DNA of 6,238 nucleotides from Verrucomicrobiales bacterium. Lineage in GTDB: Bacteria > Verrucomicrobiota > Verrucomicrobiia > Limisphaerales > UBA9464. Below are positions 1 through 6,215 of the stretch, piece by piece. The notes under the pieces are model-generated. The model searched no databases. It saw only the letters and a program-made list of their open reading frames with translations, and was not told the origin of the DNA. Location: NCBI GenBank assembly GCA_003445095.1, contig DLVS01000069.1, forward strand, positions 1-6,238. The letters run 5' to 3'. Made by a program: the position numbers and the translations under genes. Each line of letters starts with the position of its first letter. The stretch's first letter is position 1.

Positions 1-1
1 A

Positions 2-2074
2 AAGATGTACGAGAAGGCGGGCATGCAGAACACGACCGTCGATCCCAAACCGAGTATCAATGAACAGTTGGGGCGCGGCACGGTGACTTTCGAAATCGTG
101 GAGTCGACCAAGGTCCGCATCAAGAAAGTCAACTTCGAGGGCAACGAAGCTTTCAGTGACAAGAGGCTGCGCAAGGTGATTAAGACGAGGAGTTGGAATT
201 GGCTGGGTTGGTTGACGGGCGCGGGCAAATTCAAAGAGGACCAGTTCGAGGAGGACAAAGAAAAGCTGCGCGACTTCTACGGCGAGAACGGCTACGTCGA
301 TTTCGAGATCAAACAGGTTGAGTTCGAGTTTCCCAGGACCAACCGAATGTTTATTGATTTCACGGTATCGGAAGGGAGCCAGTTCCGTGTCGGCCAGGTG
401 ACCTTCGAAGGCAACACGGTGTTCCCGCAGGGCGAGATCATCGCGAACATGCGCGATGACCGGGGCGTGATGACCCGGCCTCGGCTGGTTCCGGGGGCGA
501 TTTTTACGCCGGGCGATCTCGAAAAGGATTTATTGGGGCTCCAGAATTTTTACGGATCGCAAGGTTACATCGATGCCCGCGTTCAGGCTCAAAAGATTCC
601 GAACGTCGTCGCCCGCACGATTGACCTGAAATACGTGATCCGCGAAGGCACCAAGTCCTTCGTCGAAAAGATCGAGATCAAGGGAAATACCAAGACGAAG
701 GACACCGTGATCCGTCGTGAGCTGGCCCTTTCGCCAGGCGAGACCTTCGACATGGTTCGAGTCAAGATCAGCAAGCAGCGGCTGGAGCAGATGAACTATT
801 TCGAGAAGGTGGACACGAAGGATGATCCCACGGACGCCCCCGGCCAAAGGAACCTCATCGTCGCGGTCGAAGAAAAGAATACCGGCAATATCGCGTTGGG
901 CGCGGGCTATAGTTCAGTGGACAAATTGGTCGGTTACATCGAAGTGACCCAAGGAAATTTCGACTTGTTCAATCCGCCGAACTTCACGGGCGGCGGTCAG
1001 AAGGCTCGACTCCGCGCGCAGATTGGGACGCAACGCCAGGATTATATTTTGGGGTTCACCGAGCCGTGGTTCCTGGGGCGGCGCTTGCGCCTGGATACGG
1101 AGTTGTATTATCGCGACCTCCAGTATTTGTCGGACAACTATACCCAGACCATTCTGGGCGGAAGCATCGGCCTGACGAAGCAGTTGCCGCACAATTTTAC
1201 ACTGAACACGACGTATACCTTACAGGAGGTGGACATCATCCTGAATAACGCGTTCCTCAATTCATTCGCCACGACGATTCAAAATTACGAGTACCTGACC
1301 AACAATGGAGTGGTTTCCATCATTGGCACGAATACTACCCCAGCAGAATTGCCGGTCTTCATTCAGCAGGCTGGCAAGACGCTGGTATCCAGCCTCACCT
1401 GGTCGTTGAGTCATGATACCCGGAACAACCTGATGCTGCCGACGCGCGGGCACTTGGTGCAATTCGAGCCGATGTTGGCGGGCGGGCCGTTGGGCGGTCA
1501 GGCTGATTTCTATCAACTCGAAGTAAAGGCAGCGCAGTATTGGTCTCCGGCCAACCTGTTCTCGCCGGCCAGTGGCACGTACGATTTCTTTAAGGAACAC
1601 ATCCTCGAAATCATCGGGAATGTGGGTGTCGTTAGCGCTTACGGCGACGGCGACCGTGGACTGACCGGAGTGGTGCCCATTTTCAATCGCTGGTATTTGG
1701 GTGGCATGTATTCGCTCCGAGGCTTTGAGTTTCGCGAGGTGGGTCCGAAGCAACCGCTCACGGGAGAACCGACGGGCGGCGGCACCTATTGGTTTGGCTC
1801 CGCGGAGTATAGCGTTCCCGTCGTACCCCGAGTTCGGTTCGCCCTCTTCTTCGATGCCGGCATGGTTTATCCCGACTCCTATAGCTTTACCCCGCAGGAG
1901 TATCTCGATGGAACCAGCACCGGCTTCTACAACTCGAACTGGGGAATCGGGTTGCGCTTGAATCTGCCGATTGGCCCGTTGCGGCTCGACTATGGTATCC
2001 CGATCAAGACCGACCAATTCAATGACGGAGGCGGCCGCTTTCAATTCGGCGTTGGCTACACGCGGGACTTCTGA
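2..2074 (+). CDS. bamA: Outer-membrane protein assembly factor BamA, 5'-truncated by the window edge
   Basis: BamA is the core of the BAM machine, which folds beta-barrel proteins into the outer membrane. The reading frame is open to the left edge, so the ATG at 5 is almost certainly internal. Numbering from that Met gives 689 residues, against roughly 800 for a full-length protein. Residues 1-35 look like the tail of a POTRA domain. Three complete POTRA domains follow at about 37-124, 127-216 and 218-292, each opening with a strand ending in a GN turn (FEGN, FEGN, IKGN) and the first two carrying a FYG..GY helix end. The 16-stranded barrel runs from about 295 to 689. It shows the D-x-R-N-N...PTRG strand motif at 471-482, LRGF at 571-574 in place of the usual VRGF/VRGY lid-loop motif, and a C-terminal Phe as in the beta-signal. 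The missing part should hold the signal peptide and the first POTRA domains. The OmpH-type chaperone gene follows after 30 bp, a common partner arrangement. Confidence 0.95.
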   Translation, partial: KMYEKAGMQNTTVDPKPSINEQLGRGTVTFEIVESTKVRIKKVNFEGNEAFSDKRLRKVIKTRSWNWLGWLTGAGKFKEDQFEEDKEKLRDFYGENGYVDFEIKQVEFEFPRTNRMFIDFTVSEGSQFRVGQVTFEGNTVFPQGEIIANMRDDRGVMTRPRLVPGAIFTPGDLEKDLLGLQNFYGSQGYIDARVQAQKIPNVVARTIDLKYVIREGTKSFVEKIEIKGNTKTKDTVIRRELALSPGETFDMVRVKISKQRLEQMNYFEKVDTKDDPTDAPGQRNLIVAVEEKNTGNIALGAGYSSVDKLVGYIEVTQGNFDLFNPPNFTGGGQKARLRAQIGTQRQDYILGFTEPWFLGRRLRLDTELYYRDLQYLSDNYTQTILGGSIGLTKQLPHNFTLNTTYTLQEVDIILNNAFLNSFATTIQNYEYLTNNGVVSIIGTNTTPAELPVFIQQAGKTLVSSLTWSLSHDTRNNLMLPTRGHLVQFEPMLAGGPLGGQADFYQLEVKAAQYWSPANLFSPASGTYDFFKEHILEIIGNVGVVSAYGDGDRGLTGVVPIFNRWYLGGMYSLRGFEFREVGPKQPLTGEPTGGGTYWFGSAEYSVPVVPRVRFALFFDAGMVYPDSYSFTPQEYLDGTSTGFYNSNWGIGLRLNLPIGPLRLDYGIPIKTDQFNDGGGRFQFGVGYTRDF

Positions 2075-2104
2075 CAAACTCACGGTTCATTCGATTTACT
2101 AACA

Positions 2105-2725
2105 ATGAAACAGATCCTTACCGCGGTGTTGCTCGCGGCCTTCGTCGGCTTCGCTGTTCCCGCCCGCGCCGAAACCAAAATCGGGGTTATCGACCTCAAG
2201 AAATTGTTCGATGGCTATTGGCGAACCAAGCAAGCCGACAGCCAACTTAAGGAGCGCGCCGCTGAATTTGAGAAGGTGAAGACCGGCCTGGTTGACGACT
2301 TCAAAAAGGCGCAAGAGGAATTTCGCAAGGTTGGGGAAACGGCCAATGACCCGGCCGTGTCGACCGAGGAACGCGACAAACGGCGCAAGGATTTGGAGAA
2401 GCGATTGGCCGACCTCCGGGAGCAAGAAACCGGGTTGCGCACGTTCGAGCAAACGGCCCGTCAGCAACTGGGGGACCAGCAAATGCGGATGCGTGAGAGT
2501 GTGCTCAAGGACATTCGGGCGATCGTTGATGAGAAGGCGAAGAGCGCGGGTTACAACCTCATCCTGGATTTGGCGGCGACCACGATCAATCAAACACCGG
2601 TCGTGATGTACAACACTTTGGCGGGGACGGATTCGGATCTAACAGAGTCCATTCTCAAGCAGTTGAATGCCAATGCTCCGCCTGAAACTAAGCCGGCTGA
2701 GAATTCGGCGGACGACAAGAAGTAG
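2105..2725 (+). CDS. ompH: OmpH/Skp family periplasmic chaperone
   Basis: This is a 206-residue OmpH/Skp family protein. The family forms periplasmic trimers that hold unfolded outer-membrane proteins in solution until BamA inserts them. Residues 1-22 are a Sec signal peptide with Lys at position 3, a hydrophobic core and probable cleavage after ARA. The mature protein opens with the family's first strand (KIGVIDLKKLFDGY, 25-38). A long charged coiled coil follows at about 43-135, forming the tentacle arms. The body strand and helix return at about 148-190 (GYNLILDLAATTI, then VVMYN, then a D-L-T-ESILKQLN helix). A Pro/Glu/Lys-rich, probably disordered tail of about 16 residues ends the protein; it is somewhat longer than E. 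coli Skp. The gene starts 30 bp after bamA, so co-transcription is likely. No Shine-Dalgarno sequence is visible before the ATG (CTAACA precedes it). The start is fixed by the signal peptide. Confidence 0.93.
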   Translation: MKQILTAVLLAAFVGFAVPARAETKIGVIDLKKLFDGYWRTKQADSQLKERAAEFEKVKTGLVDDFKKAQEEFRKVGETANDPAVSTEERDKRRKDLEKRLADLREQETGLRTFEQTARQQLGDQQMRMRESVLKDIRAIVDEKAKSAGYNLILDLAATTINQTPVVMYNTLAGTDSDLTESILKQLNANAPPETKPAENSADDKK

Positions 2726-2729
2726 GAAA

Positions 2730-2741
2730 GCTGGGGCCAGC
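2730..2741 (+). other. Small perfect inverted repeat after ompH
   Basis: The sequence GCTGGGGCCAGC lies 4 bp after the ompH stop codon. It can form a stem of four or five pairs with a tiny GC loop. There is no T-run behind it, so it is not a standard intrinsic terminator. The rest of the 102-bp ompH-ispD spacer shows no convincing promoter. Read-through into ispD is possible. Confidence 0.3.
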
Positions 2742-2827
2742 GGCTCTGAGATTAGTGGCCGTTATGGAGCCCGCCGGGTGGTGGGGCATCGCTGAAGCCG
2801 CAACACGAATCACGTTGTAGGCTCACG

Positions 2828-3517
2828 ATGAGTACGACTTCCGCCCTAATTGTTGCTGCCGGACGCGGGACCCGAATGGGACCTGGCGTGGACAAGTTGT
2901 TTCTGGAGGTCGCGGGCGCTCCGGTCATTGCCCATGCGTGGCGGCGGATGGAAACGTGCGCCGCTATTGATGAACTGGTGCTGGTGGTTCGCCCTGGGTG
3001 GGAATCGTCCTTTCAGCGAATCGCGGTAGAGCAGGGATTCCGCAAGCCGTTCCGCCTGACCGTGGGTGGAGCCGAGCGTCAGGACTCCGTGGCGAACGGC
3101 CTTCGTGCGCTCTCTCCTGATTGCGAATGGGTCGCCATTCATGACGGCGCTCGACCCTGCACCGCCGCAAGCGCGATCGAGCGATGCCTAGAAGCGGCCC
3201 GTCGAGTCGGTGCTGCAGTGGCTGCCCAGCGCGCGACCGACACTATCAAGGAATCGGACGGCCAGAAGCAAATTGCCCGTCACTTGGATCGAACGCGGTT
3301 GTGGTCGGTGCAGACTCCGCAGTGCTTTCGCGTTGAAGTGATACGACGGGCACTTGAAGCGGTGGTTAAGGCGGGTCGCCAAGTAACCGATGACACTGCG
3401 GCCTGCGAACTGATTGGCCAAGCCGTCGAACTGGTCGAGTGTCCGGAACCGAATCCTAAAGTGACGACGCCGGCCGATCTGCCCTGGGTCGAGCTGCTCC
3501 TGACGCGGCTGCCGTAA
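2828..3517 (+). CDS. ispD: 2-C-methyl-D-erythritol 4-phosphate cytidylyltransferase
   Basis: IspD joins CTP and 2-C-methyl-D-erythritol 4-phosphate to give the CDP-linked intermediate and pyrophosphate. This is the third step of the cytosolic non-mevalonate isoprenoid pathway. The protein has 229 residues, close to the family norm. The nucleotide-binding loop AAGRGTRMG is at 10-18, with the expected Lys at 23 (DKLFL where many have PKQFL). Further motifs are GGAERQDSVANGL at 80-92, IHDGARP at 104-110 with the metal-binding Asp at 106, DTIKES at 138-143, Arg at about 157, QTPQ at 162-165, TDD at 187-189, and the NPKVTTPADL end motif with Lys 211. All hallmark positions are present, so it should be active. 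It is a single-domain IspD with no fused IspF. The ATG has a weak AGG six bases upstream (2819-2821). Finding ispD behind bamA-ompH is notable because lpxD often takes this place in proteobacteria. Confidence 0.96.
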   Translation: MSTTSALIVAAGRGTRMGPGVDKLFLEVAGAPVIAHAWRRMETCAAIDELVLVVRPGWESSFQRIAVEQGFRKPFRLTVGGAERQDSVANGLRALSPDCEWVAIHDGARPCTAASAIERCLEAARRVGAAVAAQRATDTIKESDGQKQIARHLDRTRLWSVQTPQCFRVEVIRRALEAVVKAGRQVTDDTAACELIGQAVELVECPEPNPKVTTPADLPWVELLLTRLP

Positions 3518-3760
3518 CAATCCTTGGGAAACTACTAACCGCCGAAGTTTCTAGGTCCCTCGGACTTCCGGAGAGTGGGTAGCACGGACCTCTACAATCC
3601 GGACACGAATTCAGGCCATGAACCTCGTAGCCGCCGACGGAAGGAGGCGCTGACTAACGCGACGCGGGTGGATACACTGGGGGGCTCACTGGGATCGTGA
3701 TGCGAAAAGAGAGTGCGCGTCGTTCCCTCCGCGACTACTTGCGGTTCATGGAGGGCTTAA
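3518..3760. other. Convergent intergenic region without a credible gene
   Basis: This 243-bp spacer lies between the converging ispD and recR genes. I see no open frame with protein-like character in it. A 68-codon frame starting at 3697 on the + strand runs into recR antisense and is Arg-rich, as random frames often are here. The spacer has a 6-bp inverted repeat, AGGTCC at 3553-3558 and GGACCT at 3586-3591, with a small inner stem (CGG/CCG). Neither arm is followed by a T-run on either strand, so it is only a weak candidate for an ispD transcript end. Confidence 0.5.
3725..3755 (-). terminator. Possible recR transcript-end hairpin
   Basis: Five bases downstream of the recR stop codon on the minus strand is a CCCTCC...GGAGGG inverted repeat. 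Its arms are 3750-3755 and 3725-3730, with a 19-nt interior that can extend the stem through a bulge. The position suits a terminator. However, no T-run follows directly; the first TTTT is about 20 nt further on. This is a weak call, and Rho-dependent ending is equally likely. Confidence 0.25.
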
Positions 3761-4369
3761 TCACTCGATGGCGCGACGGCCTTCCATCGCACGGCTCAGG
3801 GTCAATTCGTCGGCGAATTCGAGGCCGCTTCCCGCCGGCAAACCTTGAGCCAGCCGACTTAGGCGAACGCCAGCAGAAGCAAGACGCTGCGCGAGATAGT
3901 TAGCTGTGGCGTCTCCTTCGACATCGCTTCCCAAAGCGAGAATGACTTCTTTCACTGGTTCCAATCCGAGGCGGCGATCCAGTTCGGCAATGCGCAAGTC
4001 TTCCGGGCCTATCCCATTCAGCGGGCTGAGTTTGCCTCCGAGTGAGTGATATCGGCCGCGATAGGCGCCCGACTTTTCTAGGCTCAAAATATCGAACGCG
4101 CGTTCGACCACGCAGAGTAAACTCGGGTCTCGTTGAGGATCGGCGCACAGCGAACACGGCTGTGACTCCGTCAGGCCTCCGCACTGCTGGCAGAGCGCGA
4201 CTCGTCGGCGTGCCTCAACTAGAGTAGTGGCCAGGCGATGAATGGTCTCGGCGTCGGACTGGACGACATGAAGCGCCAGGCGCTCGGCGGAGCGAGGTCC
4301 AATTCCCGGCAACCGCGCCAGCTCGGCGGCCAGCGAGGCGACGGCAGCCGGCAACTTGGAAGGCGGCAT
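3761..4369 (-). CDS. recR: Recombination mediator protein RecR
   Basis: RecR acts with RecO, and RecF in some cases, to load RecA onto SSB-coated single-stranded gaps during repair. The protein has 202 residues, the usual length. A helix-hairpin-helix at about 17-34 (LARLPGIGPRSAERLA) binds DNA. A four-Cys zinc finger has C60 and C63 (C-x2-C) and C72 and C75 (C-x2-C). The Toprim domain starts at about 85 with CVVERAFDILSLE and continues with GRYHSLGGKLSPLNGIGPEDL (105-125, family-typical). The segment LALGSDVEGDATANYL (144-159) matches the conserved EGEATA region. The C-terminal RLAQGLPAGSGLEFADELT and AMEGRR stretches are the family's Walker-B-like and end motifs. No key residue is missing. 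The ATG gives the standard short lead-in to the hairpin motif; there is no clear Shine-Dalgarno (GTTTCTTC precedes it). It lies 70 bp behind ybaB, the classic pairing, and is probably co-transcribed with it. Confidence 0.97.
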   Translation of the reverse strand: MPPSKLPAAVASLAAELARLPGIGPRSAERLALHVVQSDAETIHRLATTLVEARRRVALCQQCGGLTESQPCSLCADPQRDPSLLCVVERAFDILSLEKSGAYRGRYHSLGGKLSPLNGIGPEDLRIAELDRRLGLEPVKEVILALGSDVEGDATANYLAQRLASAGVRLSRLAQGLPAGSGLEFADELTLSRAMEGRRAIE

Positions 4370-4388
4370 GAAGAAACCCGCGCAGTTT

Positions 4389-4428
4389 GCCGCTTCGCGA
4401 GTTCCTTCGGGAACGATCGAAGAGCGGC
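4389..4428. repeat. 40-bp imperfect inverted repeat in the ybaB-recR spacer
   Basis: This is a three-part inverted repeat. The outer arms GCCGC/GCGGC are at 4389-4393 and 4424-4428. The middle arms TTCG/CGAA are at 4394-4397 and 4418-4421, and the inner arms GTTCC/GGAAC at 4401-4405 and 4410-4414. The + strand loop is TTCG closed by C-G, the very stable UUCG tetraloop; on the transcribed minus strand the loop is CGAA. A 2-nt bulge and a 3x3 internal loop interrupt 14 possible pairs. It begins 11 bp after the ybaB stop and ends 19 bp before the recR start, with no T-run. It could stabilise or partly stop the ybaB transcript; that role is inference. Confidence 0.6.
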
Positions 4429-4439
4429 TAGACGTGAAA

Positions 4440-4751
4440 TCAGATCAACCCAGGAATACTCATTCCTTGAGTTACCGCGCCCATTTCGCGGTTAGCCGTC
4501 TCTTTGGCGGCGGTGAGGGCCTGGTTCGCCGCCGTGAGCACCAACTCCTCGAGAAACGGTACGTCGGCGGGATTGACCGCTTCTGGTGCGATCTTGATGG
4601 ATTGCAGGGTTTGATCGCAACGCGCGACGACTTTGACGGAGCCGCCACCAGCGACACCCTCGACGGTTTTGGACGCCAATTCCTGCTGGACGCGTTCCAT
4701 CTGCTGTTGCATGCGCGTCGCCTGCTTCATGAGTTTTCCGATGCTGGACAT
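4440..4751 (-). CDS. ybaB: YbaB/EbfC family nucleoid-associated protein
   Basis: This is a 103-residue YbaB/EbfC protein, a small DNA-binding dimer with tweezer-like arms that coats the nucleoid and affects expression of some genes. The family architecture is complete. A Gln/Met-rich N-terminal helix spans about 3-28 (KLMKQATRMQQQMERVQQEL). The beta section at about 29-56 includes EGVAGGGSVKVVARC, matching the typical G-G-G-x-V-x-V pattern. A C-terminal helix at about 66-92 has the ELVLTAANQAL.AAKE signature, and a G-M-S-I-P-G-L tail ends the protein. It precedes recR, the arrangement found across many bacteria, often with dnaX in front. Here dnaX is absent from the window and a sulfite oxidase-like gene lies upstream. 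The ATG is supported by the family start (MSSIGKLMKQ). No Shine-Dalgarno is seen (ACACTTCC precedes it). Confidence 0.96.
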   Translation of the reverse strand: MSSIGKLMKQATRMQQQMERVQQELASKTVEGVAGGGSVKVVARCDQTLQSIKIAPEAVNPADVPFLEELVLTAANQALTAAKETANREMGAVTQGMSIPGLI

Positions 4752-4795
4752 GGAAGTGTTGTGTTGCGCGGAGAGAATAGCGACGGGGGAGGGCC

Positions 4796-4812
4796 CGAGC
4801 CTATAATTTTTG
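4796..4812 (-). promoter_or_regulatory. Possible promoter region for ybaB-recR
   Basis: A short AT-rich patch (minus strand CAAAAATTATAGGCTCG) stands out in a GC-rich spacer about 50 bp upstream of the ybaB start. Read on the minus strand it offers a weak -10 (TATAGG or ATTATA), but no good -35 lies 17 bp before it. On the + strand it reads TATAAT (4802-4807), yet no + strand gene follows. The assignment to ybaB rests on position and AT content only. Confidence 0.25.
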
Positions 4813-4836
4813 CTTTGCCACCTTGGGGATGGCGTG

Positions 4837-4959
4837 CAGCGCCGTCGCTGGCTGGGGCTCAGCGCCGGGCCGGTCTGGTGCGAGGCGCGTTGAATTCTTC
4901 CCTCGCGCGGGTGCGAAAGGCCGCGCTTTGGGCGCCGGGCCGCCGCAGCGCGGCAGCCC
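4837..4959. repeat. GC-rich non-coding repeat-like element with hairpin
   Basis: This is a GC-rich patch between the sulfite oxidase-like gene and ybaB. GCGCCGGGCCG occurs twice, at 4862-4872 and 4932-4942. CAGCGCCG also occurs twice, at 4837-4844 and 4860-4867. A strong hairpin fills 4937-4959: arms GGGCCGCCGC and GCGGCAGCCC around the loop AGC, ten positions with one mismatch that becomes a G-U pair in minus-strand RNA. The hairpin starts 17 bp after the stop codon of the upstream gene and could shield its transcript end, but it lacks a T-run. The dense palindromic layout resembles REP-like interspersed elements. Copies elsewhere in the genome cannot be seen from here. Confidence 0.45.
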
Positions 4960-4976
4960 TAACGGATCCCCGCCGG

Positions 4977-6215
4977 CTATTCGACCCGCAATTTGCGAAT
5001 CCATTGTTGGTTCGCTTCCCAATAGGTTGCTTTGTTCTTGATCGCGGGATCGTCCGCCGACGGCTGGACCCGGCCGTCGACATCGGTCGCCCGAGCGACA
5101 ACTGAATGATCGCCGGGCGTGGGGTGCTTCCAATCATAGTGCCAGAAGCTCCACGTGTACTTCGTGTCGCGGCCTCGAGCGGGTTTCCTTTCCAACGTTG
5201 CCGGTTCCCAGCGACCGTCATCCAACTTGACCTCAACCGACTTTAACGTCGTGCCGTCGCTCCAAGCCGCGCCGGAAAAGCGGATCGAACCATCGGGACG
5301 GCGCACCGCTCGCGCCGTCACCGATTTACAGCACAGATTGCAGACGCTGGTCTCGCGCCAATTCGTCGTCTTGGGGTCTTCGCGCTCCTCGCCCCGGATG
5401 GTCACGTATTCGCGGGCCATCCATTTACCCATGAACCGACGGTCGAGCACATCCACGCGCTTAAGCCACTTTACCCAAGCGATGCCGAACCAGCCGGGGA
5501 CGATGAGCCGCACCGGGAACCCGTGGATTTCTTTGAGGGGTTCGCCGTTGTGAGCCCACACCAGCATTACTTCGTCTTGCAGCGCGTGATTGAGCGGAAG
5601 GCTGCGGGCGAAGTTTTGGGGAAAGTCGCGGTCGCGGATTTTCTCCACTTTCTCGTCGGACCCGTAAAAGACGATTTCTTGAGAACGTTGCATCAATCCT
5701 AAGTCGCGCAGCACGGGACCGAGAGGCGTGCCGGTCCAGCGGATATTACCACACGCGCCGGAGAAGCCCGGATTCGATCCGTTGCCGCCACACTCCAAAG
5801 TCGCAGTCAGTGTCTTGCGGGGACGCTTCATCAAGTCGGCCAGGGTTAACGTGGTTGGTTTCCGCAAGTATCCTGTGAACTCGATCTTCCAGTCGGCGGG
5901 CTTCGTGGCGGGATCGATTGTCGGCTTGGGATAGTGGCTGACCTCGTACAGATCGTTGGCGTCGGTGACCCAGTCCTTGAGATTGGCCCAGCGAAGCATC
6001 GGGCGTTTGGGATCGTACGGCTGGGGGTCGAGAAACGGGATGAGCACTTCGCCCGGAGCCGGTTCGAGGCCGAATGCCCGCAAAGGTCGGGATGCCAACG
6101 TATAGGCCGCGAGCGCCACCGAGCCCCGCAGAAGATCACGACGAGACACACGGGAAGGATTCACGGGGCAACCTTGAAGCGGAAAAAGGTCCCAGGGAAT
6201 CCTGAAGATAACCAT
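4977..6215 (-). CDS. Tat-exported sulfite oxidase-family molybdopterin oxidoreductase
   Basis: The protein has 412 residues from the ATG at 6215. A twin-arginine signal (SRRDLLRG, 24-31) precedes a hydrophobic stretch ending near LRA (45-47), so the enzyme is probably folded with its cofactor and exported to the periplasm. The molybdopterin domain spans about 105-265. It has the molybdenum-ligand Cys 142 in TLECGGNG, then GNIRWTGTPLGPVLRDLG (156-173) and HNGEPLKEIHGFPVRLIVPGW (222-242), with KWLKRVDVL after that and the conserved active-site Tyr at 270 (AREY). The dimerisation domain spans about 290-408 (SGAAWSDGTTLKSVEVKLDDG, then a RATDVDGRVQP end motif). By hand comparison with animal sulfite oxidase, two sulfite-binding arginines appear replaced (Val 92, Ser 147), so the substrate is uncertain. 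Residues 292-296 add C-x2-C-C. The GTG at 6164 is an alternative start, giving 395 residues and a more typical short Tat n-region. Both starts have a Shine-Dalgarno-like match: AGGA six to seven bases before the ATG, AAGG seven before the GTG. There is no haem-binding domain, so electrons must go to a separate carrier. Confidence 0.88.
   Translation of the reverse strand: MVIFRIPWDLFPLQGCPVNPSRVSRRDLLRGSVALAAYTLASRPLRAFGLEPAPGEVLIPFLDPQPYDPKRPMLRWANLKDWVTDANDLYEVSHYPKPTIDPATKPADWKIEFTGYLRKPTTLTLADLMKRPRKTLTATLECGGNGSNPGFSGACGNIRWTGTPLGPVLRDLGLMQRSQEIVFYGSDEKVEKIRDRDFPQNFARSLPLNHALQDEVMLVWAHNGEPLKEIHGFPVRLIVPGWFGIAWVKWLKRVDVLDRRFMGKWMAREYVTIRGEEREDPKTTNWRETSVCNLCCKSVTARAVRRPDGSIRFSGAAWSDGTTLKSVEVKLDDGRWEPATLERKPARGRDTKYTWSFWHYDWKHPTPGDHSVVARATDVDGRVQPSADDPAIKNKATYWEANQQWIRKLRVE

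Noticed and set aside
1262..2083. A 273-codon open frame on the minus strand opposite bamA
   Set aside because: It lies entirely antisense to the conserved BamA barrel, has no recognisable motif and is rich in Arg, Glu and Gln, as expected for a shadow frame in GC-rich DNA.
3697..3903. A 68-codon + strand frame in the ispD-recR gap
   Set aside because: Two thirds of it is antisense to recR. The sequence is Arg-rich, of low character, and lacks a ribosome binding site.
4802..4807. A perfect TATAAT on the + strand
   Set aside because: No + strand gene follows. The match is more simply part of an AT-rich patch upstream of ybaB on the other strand.
4356..5105. A 249-codon open frame on the + strand spanning ybaB and the spacer
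   Set aside because: It overlaps the end of recR, all of ybaB and the end of the molybdoenzyme in antisense, shows no protein-like pattern and is explained by the real minus-strand genes.
4801..5236. Small minus-strand frames (about 110 and 125 codons) covering the GC-rich spacer and the end of the molybdoenzyme
   Set aside because: Much of each overlaps the conserved dimerisation domain in another frame. The rest is Arg/Pro/Ala-rich translation of palindromic DNA, a typical false gene call.
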